A DNA stretch of 64,000 nt from Sapria himalayana (Eukaryota > Streptophyta > Magnoliopsida > Malpighiales > Rafflesiaceae): positions 61,695 to 125,694 of the forward strand of contig JAREIK010003009.1 in assembly GCA_029783825.1 (NCBI GenBank). The letters run 5' to 3'. Of this stretch, positions 11,930-25,010 are shown in pieces. Made by a program: the position numbers and the translations under genes. The first letter of the stretch is position 1. Each line of letters begins with the position of its first letter. The notes under the pieces were generated by a model that was not told the DNA's origin, searched no databases, and saw only the letters and a program-made list of their open reading frames with translations.

Positions 11930-12720
11930 AAATTTGGTCGGTAATTGATGTCTAATACACGACTAGTTAGCGACCAAAAGAGGATATAGAAAAAAAAATT
12001 CTATCGACCAAATTTGTGACAAAATACTGACCATAATTACCAACCAAATATTTTTGGTCAGAAATTGGTATGTAGAATGGTTATCAAATATATTACCTAC
12101 CATTTAACGACCTATCATTATAATTGATCAGTATAGTATTTTTTCCAAATTATTTATGGCTTAGCACATATCAACCATTTACTGATCAAATATATATGTC
12201 GGTAATTACTGACCAATTCATGACCAATTTAGAGATCCAAAGAGGCACATCGAAGAAAAATACTTCCGACCAAATTTCCAACCAATTAAGGACCATATAT
12301 TATAGATCAAATTTATTTGGTGGGTAATATGGTTTGTAAATAAAAAAGGAATTAGAGAAAAATATTCCCAAATGATTACCGACCATTAACGACCAAAAAT
12401 ATATAACAATTAAAAATTGTCGGTGAAGTGGTAATCCAATATATTTATAACATCGTAATTACTAACCAAACTACTGACCGAATATTTAGGCCGGTAATTA
12501 CTGATCATTTCACGACCAAATACTGACCATAACTTCCTACCAAAATATTTTTTGTCGGAAATTAGTCAGTAAATTAGGATGGAAATAGCGAATAGAAATT
12601 GACAACTAATTACTGACCAAAAACATATTATCATTAAAATTGGTCGGTAAAAATGACTTCCAAATACTTATAATTTTTTTTCACCGACCTTTAAACAACC
12701 ATAATTTTGGTCAGTAATTC
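11930..12720 (+). repeat. CACTA-2 5' subterminal repeats
   Basis: Dozens of partial copies of (G)GTCGGTAATTACTGACCA and ACGACCAAA occur in both orientations. The small ORF at 12124-12327 is made of these repeats and is not a gene. Confidence 0.8.
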
Positions 12721-14050
12721 AATGTTTTTATTTTTTTGATTAGAAAATTATTTGCTAAGTCATTATAACCTAAATCATCAAAACTCCATTTTTTTTGAAT
12801 CAATGACGACAGTAAGCACGAAATCGCATAAATGTGATATTTCTTCTAAATCAATGTTTTTCTTTGTTCTTCGCCTTCAAATTGCATATACACATCTCCA
12901 TCTCTCAGAATTATATATAGACATTCAGAATTTCATTTTTCAGTATATTTGGGTATTACCTTTTTTCTCCTCCTAATTTTTAATTTTTGCTTCAATTTCA
13001 TTTAACCTGACATGATTTTTACTCGGCACAATTAATCAAACTATAATTTTTCATTTTTTAAAATTTGTTCATCTACTATTTATATTTTTAGGATTTTAGT
13101 GATTTTGATTTCAATTACATGATGTTTGCATCCGATTAATCTTAATGGTAATGGTTTATATTTATATAATCATATGAAATTATGAATAAATGTCAATACT
13201 TTTAATATATATTATGATTTATGTTTAATCAAACTTTTAGTTAATGTTAATCTTAATTAATATGTATAACAATATATATATAATTTTATAGATTTATATA
13301 ATCGAATGATATTATGTACAAATTTCTATACTTTAATATATATAAATGTATTATATTATAAATATACATTGATATATTTATATAAACATAAAATTATATA
13401 TATATATATATATATATATTTACTTATGCATTAATGTTTATACATATCTATATAAAATTTACATTTAACTATCCATGTATATATTTTCTTATATAACAAT
13501 TATGTAATATTAAATGATTATACAATTTTGTAAATATTTATATTACATATTATTTTTTATATAAATATAGAATATTTATAATGTTTATATAAATGTGATA
13601 TATATACTATATATTATTTATAAAAGTGTTATATATAAATATAATAATATTTAAGTAACTTTATAAAATTATTTTATTCACAAATATTATATAGATACAC
13701 GTTTTTAATTATATAATCATATGTCATTTTATGTAAAAGTATTTATAACTAGATTTATAAGAAAGTTAACTACTTTTCTAACTATATTTATAACTATATA
13801 TAACTAATTTGTAACCATATAATAATGTATAACTATATGTATAATTCTATATAATTATATTTCTAAAAAAAATACATTATATGTATACAAATATATAACT
13901 ATTTATAATTATATTTTACTAAATCTATACCTATATAAAAGTTAAATATAATTATATCTTTAACTATATGCATATTTATAACTATATGTGTATAACTATA
14001 TATAAATATTTGTATAAATATGTAAAACTCTATATAATTAAATATAACAA
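12721..14050 (+). repeat. CACTA-2 AT-rich leader, no gene
   Basis: 12721-12980 is ordinary AT-rich sequence with one short unrecognised ORF (12752-12976). 12980-14050 is almost pure A/T with TATATAACTATA and TTTATATAAA words. The part around 13260-13700 reappears inverted at 51290-51760. Confidence 0.6.
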
Positions 14051-14053
14051 TAT

Positions 14054-15680
14054 TTGTAACTATATATACATATATGTATTCATAAAATTAAATTAAAATA
14101 TTTGTTTATAATGTTGTATATATTTATGTATGACTACTTATCACTACTTGTATAAATATATCTATATATAACAATTTGTTTAATTATATAACTATTTATA
14201 ACGATATATATGATATGTAAAATAATATTTAACTATAAATATTTGTATCTTACTATGTGTATAACATTAAAAGTTTTATGCATAATTATATTTAAATATT
14301 AAATTTACAACTTATATTTAATATATATTTGTATATAGTAGTATATAAAAAAGTATTTTACTATATGTATAACTATACATAACTATATGTAATAATATAT
14401 AAAATAAAATTAACAAATATATAAACTTACAAGTATAAATATACGTTTAACTATGTGTAACTATATGTATAGTCACATGTAACAATATTTATAATTACAT
14501 GTATAACAACATACAACATTATGTTAAACTATATGTATATAACTATATATAAAAATTTGTATAACTAAATAAATATCTATATAATTATATATAACTATAT
14601 TTGTAACTGTAAATACATTTATGTATTAATATAATAAAAGCAAAAAAAAATTTTATAACGTTGTTTATATTTATGTATAACCACTAATAACTACTTGTAT
14701 GAATGAATCTATATATAACTAAATGTTTTATTATATATAACTATATATATTATATGTAAAATAATATATAACTATAAATAATTGTATCTTACTATGTGTA
14801 TAACTTTAAAAGTTTTATGCATAATTATATTTAAATATTAAATTTACAGCCTATTTTAAACTATATTTGTATATAGTAGTATATACAAAAGTAATTTACT
14901 ATATCTATACCTATACATAACTATATGTATAAATATAAAAAATTAAATTGACAAATATATAATCCTACATGTATAAATATATGTTTAACTATATGTGTAA
15001 CTATATGTATAACCACATGTAACTATATTTATAATTACATGTATAACAATATACAACATTATTTTAAACTACATGTGTATAACTAAATATAAATTTTTGT
15101 ATAACTAAATAAATATCTATAATTTTATATAACTATATTTGTAACTATATATACATTTTTGTATTAATATAATTAAAGCAAAATATTTTTTTATAACATT
15201 GTTTATATTTATGTATAACTACTTATAACTACTTGTATGAATATATCTTTATATAACTATAAGTTTAATTATATATAACTATTTATAACTTTATATATTA
15301 TATGTAAAATTATATATAATTATAAATAATTGTATCTTACTTAGTGTATAACTTTAAAAGTTTTATGCAAAATTATATTTAAATATTAAATTTATAGCTT
15401 ATATTTAATATATATTTGTATAGTATTATAGTAATGTATAACTATACATTACTATATGTATAAATATATAAAATTAAATGAACAAAAAAATAAACCTACA
15501 TGTATCAATATACGATTAACTATATGTGTAACTATATGTATAACCACATGTAACTATATATATAATTACATGTATAACAACATACAACATTATTTTAAAC
15601 TATATATGTATAACTATATATAAATATTTTTATATCTAAATTAATGCCTATATAATTATATATAACTATCATTAAAAACA
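14054..15680 (+). repeat. About 540-bp AT-rich tandem repeat, 3 copies
   Basis: The phrase TTGTAACTRTAWATACAT starts at 14054, 14601 and 15139, giving units of 547 and 538 bp. Each unit repeats the same order of landmarks: ACTACTTGTATRAATRWATC, TGTATCTTACTWWGTGTATA, AAAAGTTTTATGC, then CACATGTAAC and ACATGTATAACAA. Two diverged copies of the unit lie at 39180-40310 in CACTA-3. No coding potential is evident. Confidence 0.8.
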
Positions 15681-15718
15681 ATTGCTTGTGTTAAATAAAA
15701 TGATTTTTTTAACTAGTT

Positions 15719-18700
15719 ATGGAAGATGGTCGTGGATGGATGTACAATGGTCGAATTGTGCATGGAATTGTGAATGGATGTACAATGATTTTTTTTAACT
15801 AGTTATGGAAGATGATCGTGAATGATTTTTTAATAGTTGTAAAATAAGTGGGCATGCTCGCTACAAGCAAAATGTTAGGGGTTCTGGAAATAAATTGTAT
15901 ATACATAAGTTGAAGGTGCCATATAAAAAGATGCACTATTGTCCAATAACACCTAGGTTGCAGAGATTGTATGCATCAACCATAATAGCTAATGAAATGA
16001 TGTGACATTCATAGCATCATATAGAGGACGTTATGATGTGTCAACCTACTGATGCTCCTGCTTGGAAACAATTTGATGGGTGTTTTCCTGATTTTTCTTC
16101 TGAAGTTATAAATGTTAGGCTGGATTTATTTGCTGATGGTTTTCAGCCATTTGGTCAATCAGGACAACAATATTCTTTGTGGCCTGTGGTGGTGACCCCA
16201 TATAATTTACCTCTAGACTTATGTATGAAGGAGGAATTTATGTTTTTGACTATGTTAGTGTCGGGGCCTACGAAACCAAAGGAAAAGATAGATGTTTTCT
16301 TGTAGCCATTGATAGTAGAGTTGTATAGTATTTGGGGTGTTGGGGTTCAAATTTATGATATTTCCAAACTATAAAATTTTCAGATGCAAGCTACCCTCAA
16401 GTAGACTATAAATCACTTTCCAGCGTATTCTATGATGTCTGGGTGGAGTACAACTGGTATGTTAGCATATCGCCGTTGTATGAAAAATTCTGATACTTTT
16501 AGATTAATTAAGATCTGAAAATAGTCATGGTTCGACAACAATCAGAAGTCTTTGCTCATTAATCATACGTATCTATGTAATAAAAAAAGACTTCGTTAAG
16601 AATAGAAAGGTTATTAAACAATTCTCAGGGATTAGATTTGGGATGATATTCTATAAGAATTGAATAAAAGAGTGTTGAGGAAGGTAATAGATGTTGACGT
16701 TGAGATTGTGAATGTAGCTATATCTAAGATTGTGGGTGGAATAAGAGAAGTATTTACTGGGATTTGCCCTACTTGTGTGAACACTTGCTCAGGCACAATC
16801 TTGATGTTATGCATATCGAGAAGAATGTGTTTTACAATATTTTCAATACAGTGTTTAACATTCCAGGAAAAACTAAGGACACTTACAAGTCAAGAGATAA
16901 GTTAAATAAATATTGTTGTCATCCTTAATTTACAAAAATTCTTGTCACCAATAAATACCTTGATGTACCATTTCTTCTGAATAAATCACATAAAAAGGTT
17001 GTGTTGGAGTGGGTAATATAACTTAGAGTTTCAGATGGGTATGCTTCTAATCTGGGGAGATGTGTGGATATGAAAACACTTAAGATGTTTTGCATTAAGT
17101 GTCATGATTGTCATGTATTCATACAAATGTTATTACCAATTTTTCTTCGAGAATTTCTGCCTAATAGAATATGTGAGCCCTTAACTGAGATTTCTTTATT
17201 CTTCAAGCAATTGACTTTTCTTCATTGATTGATGAGGAGTTGAGGAATTTAGATGAATAAATTCTAGTCATCTTATGCAATCTTTAGAAAATCTTCCCGC
17301 CTAGTTCTTTTTGACTCAATGGAATATCTTCCAGTGTACTTGGCTTACGAAGCTATGATTGCTGGTCTTATCCATTATCGTCGGATTTATCCTTTAGAAA
17401 GGTAATATTAATTTAGTAAACCAATTCTTTTTCAATATATATATTTATATATACATAAAAATGACTTGTAATTTCAATAATTTTTTTGTAAATACTTGAG
17501 GAAAATAATGCATACAAAAATGAATAAGGTTCAGGTTAAGAGTTCTATATCAATAGCATATATTATGGATGAAGCTACAAAATTTATATCATTTTATTTC
17601 AAAGAAGGAGATCCAACTCTTCCACTTAAGGAAAAGCGGAATAAGGTTTATCTTTATGACAATGTAGATAATGAAATGTTTGAAATTTTCAAGCCTTCGG
17701 GTAATGAAATTAATGCTGAAGGTAAAAGATATCAAGTCGACTATGAATATATGGCAGCTCATCTATATGTCCTATTGAATTGTCCAGAGGTTCAACCATT
17801 CATTGAGTAAGTATTTTCTAATAGTCAAATGATATCTATTATTCATTATAATTTACTATTTCCTATCAATGTATCAATTATTTTTAATTTCTTTTTTAGT
17901 GATTTTGTTATAGATAAACATAAAGAATTTCCAAACATGAATGAAGAAGTAATTAATGCTATGACGGAAAAAGAATTTCCATCATTTTTTGAAAAATATG
18001 TACGTTTACTTATAATAAAAATCACAAAATAATTGTATTGTTCTAATAAAAATTTATAATTGTAATCTAAATAATCCACATAATTTTTATTGCAAGTTCA
18101 TATTCATGCAAATAAAATTTCCAATCATTATCTTCAATGTATAGCACGAGGTCCCCTAAGAGAGGTTAAAACATACAATGTTTACTGTGTGAATGGCTTT
18201 AATTTTCACACTAAATCATATGGTAGCTTCTGGGCAACAGATAATACGAGGGTATTCATTAAAGGTTCTGTATACAATGAAACCAAATATGACTATTATG
18301 GGACTCTAGTTAAAGTGATCGAGTTAGAATTTGAAGCCCACCCAATTAAAAAAACTATGGTATTCAAATGTGAATAATTTGATCCAACACCACATGTTGA
18401 TATTGTTTTCCATCCTCGATATAAACTTGTCAATGTGCACGATAAAAACTGATTCAGCAAGTATGAACCTTTTGTCTTAGCAGTACAAGCATCATAGGTT
18501 TATTATTGTGAATATTCGGGTTGGACTGGTCCTAGAAATGATTGGAAAGTTGTGTGCAAGATAAAAGCAAGGGCTCACATTGACATCCCCACATCACCAC
18601 GTACTAATTTCTTAGAACCAACTTTTCAAAATGATGATAATGATGTTATAATTAAAGCTGTGGTGGGGGACGAAGATGTCCTTTTAGTCACATCTTCTGA

Positions 18701-18848
18701 GATGGATACAAGTGGGGATGTAGATGTTGATGATAATTTAATTGATTATGAGGAAGAAATGAGTGGTGAAGAGGAGTTTGAAAATTATGTTAGTACATTT
18801 GAAGAAGAAGACGAATCAGATTTGAATGATTTTGATGAGAATGAGTAG
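15719..18848 (+). pseudogene. CACTA-2 TNP2-like transposase
   Basis: The start ATG at 15719 opens a Transposase-associated N-terminus (MEDGRGWMYNGRIVHG), but most of that domain is deleted. The core runs 15850-17400: LKVPYKKMHYCPITPRLQRL, DAPAWKQFDGCFPDF, FADGFQPFG...WPVVVTPYNLPLD, then a second block with HNLDVMHIEKNVFYNIFNT and KCHDCHVFIQMLLP. DUF4218 is in the exons at about 17490-17806 and 17900-17999; a GTAAGT donor at 17807 and a TTTTTAG acceptor at 17893-17899 are clear. DUF4216 is at 18097-18540 (RGPLREVKTYNVYCVNGFNF, VYNETKYDYYGTLVKVIELE). 18552-18848 is an Asp/Glu-rich tail. Many stops lie in 16340-17300, so it is inactive. It would cut and join the CACTA ends in the nucleus. Confidence 0.85.
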
Positions 18849-18920
18849 ACAGTGAGATTTATGTTATTTTAATTGTTAATCATTTTTTTATTTACATTTC
18901 CTTATGTATTTTTTGTAGGT

Positions 18921-20660
18921 ATGGCACATGGAAGTGGTAGAGGCAGTACATTGTAAGGTCGTATGAGTTATGGTATAGGCAGCACCATCTCAGGTATGCC
19001 CAAATTGGTAGAGGGTCATGTGTGGAAGAGACGCCACAGTAGATAGAGAAGGTTATGAATGTACCACAGCAGCAGCATCAGCTGACTAATCCACATAATG
19101 GTCCTGAGATTTTGATGAATGATCAAGAGACATGGGATGGAGAGGAGGGAGAGGATGAAGATGTTGGAGAGTCTTCCTCAGAGCACGCTACAGATGAGAC
19201 TCTTCCTATTGCTAAGTTTGATCCGACAATTGATAATCTGTAAGATATAAAACTTAACAAATGATTTATCAATTTATTAATTTATTTCTTACTCGCTAAT
19301 AAAATTTTGGTTACAAATTGATGTTAGAGCCATCTGGTTCTATTTATAGGGTTTCGAGGTCAATTTTCAAAAAGTGCTTTAAACCTAATGGACATAATTG
19401 AAAGTCACTAACAAATAGAGACAAATTGGTGATTTGGAGAGAATTTAATGTAAATATTACTACCTAAAAATTTTTACATCTTTTATTTATTTTTTTGTTC
19501 ACTGATTAAAAATTGTTTATTTATAAATATAAAAAGTTTACAGGTGGACACAGCCAAAGGAATCGATCAAAAGTTTGTTCTACAAATATGCTGTCAGTCA
19601 GTATAAAGACACCGTGTACGTGATCAAAGATAAATGGCTGAATAAGAAAGAAAAAGATTCAATTGTCCCGGATTATGTTTTTGATGAGTGGCATTGCATA
19701 TAGGAAGATCCGGATTATAAAAAGAGGAGTGCTAAACAAAGCGGCGATCTTCGCTCAGAGCAGGCTGGAGAGGGTAGTGGCATGTCTACATACACTTGTG
19801 GATCTTGCTCTATGCTTGAGCACAAATGAGAATGGGTATTATTTCTAATTTATACTTTTTATGTTTATTACTTTGTGAATTGTGTTCAATTATGCCTAAA
19901 TTTCATTTCTCATAAGGAATTTTTTTTCAATATATATAAAGTTTGTATTGTGTGTAATTATATACATGCAATGAGGGTAAGAAGCTCAGTGCTCCTCACT
20001 TATTCAGATATATGCACATGAAGGCTCTTGATGATCAGACTTTCATTGATTAGAGATCTCGTGCAGCAAATGTAAGTTCAAACAAAAAAAATTAATTTTT
20101 TTTTGTTTGAATATAAATTGAAATACATTTCATACATTTTTATTAGGCGAAATATTAGGAAATGTTAGCTGTTGCACTCAGGTGTATTCCTAGTCTATTT
20201 CATGTTCATGTGACGGTGTAACAGGCAGTTCTCATTCATCAGCTTCACCAGTTGATGTGAATTAGATTTGGTATGTGGCTGTTGATGGCAAGGAGAAGAT
20301 GCCCATCTATAGCATTGGTTCGTTGGCATCATCATTCTACTCGCATAGACGACCAGACTATGAAGCTGAATTTTTAAGACCAGTTTCAAATTTGTTCTCG
20401 AAGATGAATGAATTTTAGGATACGATGCAAAATTCGATATAGTTTCAGGTGGCTGATACCAAGCAATGCATGATCGACAATGAGGAATATAGGGATGAGT
20501 TGTGAGTGTATTTTGATTGGCTTACAAAGAAGTTTCAGGAAAGAGGACTACAATTCAACCCTGATGATCTACCTCGGATTGTTTGGAATAATGCTCCAGC
20601 TACAGCATCTACTCCATCAACTACAGTAGCACCTACAGCAACCGTATCATGATTAGCAGT
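18921..20660 (+). pseudogene. CACTA-2 ORF2, Transposase_24-type protein remnant
   Basis: The ATG at 18921 follows a TTTTTTGTAG acceptor motif, and a Gly/Ser/Arg-rich start (MAHGSGRGSTL) precedes a Gln/acidic linker (19055-19243). The Transposase_24 domain is recognisable at 19540-19830 (KESIKSLFYKYAVSQYKDT, then KDKWLNKKEKDSIVPDYVFDE). The C-terminal region with LFRYMHMKALDDQTFID lies around 19995-20060. The last part, to about 20660, includes a Thr/Ala/Pro-rich stretch. In-frame stops are frequent. Its position 70 bp after the TNP2 stop, behind an acceptor, suggests alternative splicing of one transcript as in En/Spm; that is inference. Confidence 0.65.
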
Positions 20661-20989
20661 AGCAGACAGCTCTACCCCAATACCCAATATCTCATCGTGT
20701 GGACTAGAATGTCACATCATAATGATTACGAAACTAGGTTGGATGATTTAGTGTATTACACACATTTTCTTTCAATGCCTTAAACTTTGATTTTGGATTT
20801 TATTTTTTTATTTTATCTAGATGTTTTTAATATTTATATGTAGTATATATAATTTTTTTCTAGAGTTAATTAAATTTTTATTTTGTTTTTTTATCTGTAA
20901 ATTTTTATACAGGTATTGAATCAAAACTAGAAGCAAAATGATTATTTTTTTTGTGTTTAATGTTCCAATTTCTGCGGTATCTCTGTATC
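20661..20989 (+). other. AT-rich 3' region of CACTA-2
   Basis: Spacer between ORF2 and the subterminal repeats, without a recognisable gene. Confidence 0.5.
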
Positions 20990-21587
20990 TGCAGAAATTC
21001 TACAAAAAAATTTCGGTCGGTACTTACCGACGTAATTACGACCAAACTAATCAAAATTTTTTTAATATCAATGGTCGATAAAAGATCACCAAATGATCGA
21101 TAATTCTTTTGGAGATTAATTACAGGCAAATGATTTTCAAAAATTTTGATCAGTTTTTTGTCGTAATTTTTTAGGTTTTTACCAACCGTTTTGTGACCAT
21201 TTACCATCCTAATTCTTTTGGTTGGAATATGGTCTGAATATCATCGGTTTTTTGTTGGTAAATGGTCAGTAAATTGTCGGTAATTACTGACCATTTGGAG
21301 ACCATTTAACCTAATTCTTTTGGTCAAAAAATGATCGGAATATCATCGGATTTTGTATGTCGGTAAATGGTCTCCAAAATGGTCGGTAATTACCGAGCAT
21401 TTGGTGATGAATTGCCGACCTTATTTATTTGGTTGGTAAATTGTAAGAATATAGTTGATAAATCTTTGTCGGTAGAGGATCCTTAAATGGTTGGTAATTT
21501 CCCAACCGACTGATCTTTCATTGGTAAAAAATTTAGCAACGAGCAAAATTGTGACCAAATTTTTTGGTCAGTAAATGGATATAAAAA
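20990..21587 (+). repeat. CACTA-2 3' subterminal repeats, truncated end
   Basis: GGTCGGTAATTACCGA, TTGGTCAGTAAATGG and related words recur as at 11930-12720. The region ends without a CACTA terminus and merges into the GATA array near 21588. Confidence 0.8.
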
Positions 21588-22108
21588 CAAATAGCCAAAT
21601 ACACATATAAATAGATAAATAGATAGACATATAGACAGATAGACATATAGTTAGTTAGTTAGTTAGACAGATAGACATATAAATAGATAAATAATTATAC
21701 AGATAGATAGATTGATACTCAAATAATATAGAGATAGATAAACAGATAGATAGATACTAAAATATTATAGAGACAGATAGCCAGATAGATACATAGATAG
21801 ATAGATAAATATCTAAGTAGATAGATCAACATATATACAAATAGATAGATTGATAAATAGATAGATAGATTGATCGACAAAAATATATAGATCGAAAGAC
21901 TAATAGTCATATAGACATATTGACAGAGAGACGGATAGACACATATATAGAAAGACATATAGATAGATTAATAGATATACAGATAAACATTTAGATAGAT
22001 GGAGAGATATACAAATAGAGATATAGATAGAAAGTTAGATAGATAGATAGAAAGATAGACAAATTGATAAATAGATCAATAGATAGATTGATAGATTGTC
22101 AAATATAA

Positions 22109-22145
<37 letters not shown>

Positions 22146-22819
22146 GAGTTCTACTGATAGACAGATAAATAGATAGATTGATAAAAAAATAGATATATGG
22201 ATATTCGATAGATAGTCAGATAGATTTATTGATCGATAGACAAATAGATAGACAATTAGACAAATAAACAGATAGATATATAGATAGAAAGCCATATAAA
22301 CATATAAATAATTAGATAGATAGACATATAGATAGATCAATATACATATAGATAGATAGACAGATAGACAAGTAGATAGATAGATAGATTGAAATATATA
22401 TAGATATACAGATAGATCGATAGATAGACATATAGATAAATAGATAGATATCTAAAAGATAGATAGAGAGATAAATAAATAGTTAGATATATAGATAGAT
22501 AGACAGATAGATAGATAAAAAGAAAGACATATAGATAGATATACAGATAGACCGATAGACAGATAGATGGATGGATAGATGACCAATAGATAGATAGATA
22601 GATATAAATATAGAAAGATAGATTCACAGATAAATAGATAGATAGTTAATTAGATAGATAGATAGAGATATAGTGAGAAAGTGAGAGATTGAAAAAAAGA
22701 CTCGCAGAGAGACAGAGAGACAGATAAAGAGACACAAAGAGGGATAGAGAGACTAATAGATAGATAAAGAGATACATAGATAGGTAGTTAAACAGATATA
22801 CAAGTACACAAATATATAG

Positions 22820-23160
22820 ATTGACAGATAGATAAGTATGTAGGTAGCTCGGTATGTAGGTAATTAGTTAGAAATATAAAGATATAGAAAGATAAAGTTA
22901 TATGGGTAAAGAGGTAGAGAGATAGTGAGAAAAACAGATAGAGAGATAGAGAAATAAAGAAATATAAAGATATATTGTTATATAGATAAAGATATAACGA
23001 TATAAAGGGATATAGATAAAGATAGATATACTAATAGATAGATAGACAAAAAAATTAATAGATAAAAAGACAAATAGGTAGGTAGATAGACCAACAGACT
23101 AATAGAATAATAGACTGACAGACTAATAGACTAAAAAACTGATTGACTGATAGATAGATA
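22820..23160 (+). repeat. Array 2 composite block 1 (GGTA, GAGA, GACT)
   Basis: A GTAGGTAGCTCGGTATGTAGG tract (about 22840-22862) is followed by a GAGAGATAGTGAGA tract (22915-22950) and a GACTAATAGACTGACAGACT tract (23090-23160). Confidence 0.6.
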
Positions 23161-24354
23161 GACAAACAAAAAGATAGATTAATAAATACACATATAGATA
23201 GATAGACAGATAGACAAATAGATAGATAGACAAATAAATAGATATATAGATAGAAAAATAGATAGAAAGAAAATTAGATAGACACATAGATAAGCAGATA
23301 GATACATGATAGATAGTTAGATAGATAAGTAGATAAACATAAATACAAAAAGATAGATAGAGAAATAGAAAGAAAGATAAATAGATACATAGAAAAATAT
23401 ATACATCTAGTCAAATAGACTAATAGATAGAAAGACATATAGATAGATATAAAGATAGAAAGCTACTCATTTATATAGATAGATAGATATATATACATAT
23501 ATATAGATAGACATATATAAAGAGAGACAGAAATACAAATAGACATATAGATAGATAGACATGTAGATTGATAGAAAGATTGAAAAATAAATAAATAGAC
23601 AGATAGATAAATAGATAGATAGATAGGTAGACATATAGGCACATAGATATAGACAAATATAGAGTTAGACTAATATAAAAATAGATAGTTTGATTGCTAG
23701 ACACTTAGACATAGATAAATAGATAAAATAAAGATTTATAGATAGATAGAAAATTAGATAGATATACAGTTAGACAAGTAGATAAATAGATATTTAAAAA
23801 ATTATACATATAGATAGTTAGACAGGTAGACATACAGATAAATAGACAGTTAGACAGCTAGATAGATAGATAGATAAATAGATAGAAAGATTGACAGACA
23901 GATAGATATACAGATAGACATATCAATAAATAGACAAATAGACCTTTAGACAAACAGATATATAGACAGATAGAAAGGTTGATAGACATATAGATAGATA
24001 GATAGATAGATAGAAAGATAGATAGATAGATAGATAAATAGATAGACATATAGACATATAGATGGATAGACATATAGATATAAAGATAAACAGAAAAATA
24101 GATAAATAGATAGATAGATAGATAGATATACATATATTTGATAGATAGTCAGATAGACATATAGATTGATCAATAGATAGTCAGATAGATATATAAAAAG
24201 ATTTGGAGATGTAGAGATAAAGAGATAGACAGAAATACATATAAGAGACAAATAGATAGACAAAGAGAAAAAGAGACTTATAGACACATCGACAAATAGA
24301 GAGATAGACAAATTGACAAATAGATAGGTTGACAAATAAATAAATAGACACATA

Positions 24355-24740
24355 GCTAGGTAGGTATGTATGTAGGTAGGCAGGTAAGCAAGTAGAGAGA
24401 ACGAGATATAGAGATAGATGGAAAGAGAAGTAGAAAAAAGAAAGGGAGATAGAGATATATGGAGATAGAGGAATAGAGAGAGAGAGATAAAGATATAAAG
24501 ATAAATAGATAGAGAGATAGAGAAATAGAAACATAGAGAGATAGAGAAATATAGTGATAAAAATATAGATAGATAATGAAAGAAAGTTATATAGAGATAG
24601 AGTTAGAAAGATAGAGAGTTAGAAAGATAGAGAGATAGAGAGATAGATAGATTGAGTGATTGACAAATAGAAAGATAGAGAAAAATATATTTAGATTGAC
24701 TGATAGACTGAGAGACTAACAAACTGACAGACTAATATAA
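24355..24740 (+). repeat. Array 2 composite block 2
   Basis: A GCTAGGTAGGTATGTATGTAGG tract at 24355 is followed by about 300 bp of GAGATAGAGA and then GACTGATAGACTGAGAGACT at about 24700-24740. The order is the same as in block 1. Confidence 0.65.
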
Positions 24741-24962
24741 AGATAAATAGACAGAAAGATAGATAAACTGATATAGAGACATAGACAGACAGAAAGAAAG
24801 ATAAATTGAGAGACTAGTAGATACACAAATATATAGATAGATAGATAGACAGACAAATAGATAGATATATTTATATAGAGATGGACTGATAAATAGATAA
24901 AATGATAGAAAGATAGAAAGATAGATAAATAGATAGATTAAAATATAAAGAGATAGACTAAT

Positions 24963-25010
<48 letters not shown>

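Larger units (their letters stand above)
11885..21587 (+). mobile_element. CACTA-2 element, nearly full length
   Basis: It starts with CACTACTAAAAATTATG at 11885. The subterminal palindrome vocabulary (GGTCGGTAATTACCGACC and variants) fills 11930-12720 and returns at 20990-21585, giving matching ends. Between them lie an AT-rich tandem-repeat zone (12980-15680), a TNP2 transposase remnant (15719-18848) and an ORF2 remnant (18921-20660). The last 50 or so bases, including the expected TAGTAGTG end, are gone; the sequence goes straight into GATA array 2. It interrupts the CACTA-1 transposase at 11884. Confidence 0.8.

Noticed and set aside
14054..15680. Centromeric satellite
   Set aside because: Only three diverged copies are present and they lie inside a CACTA element. 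The 540-bp length alone does not make it centromeric.
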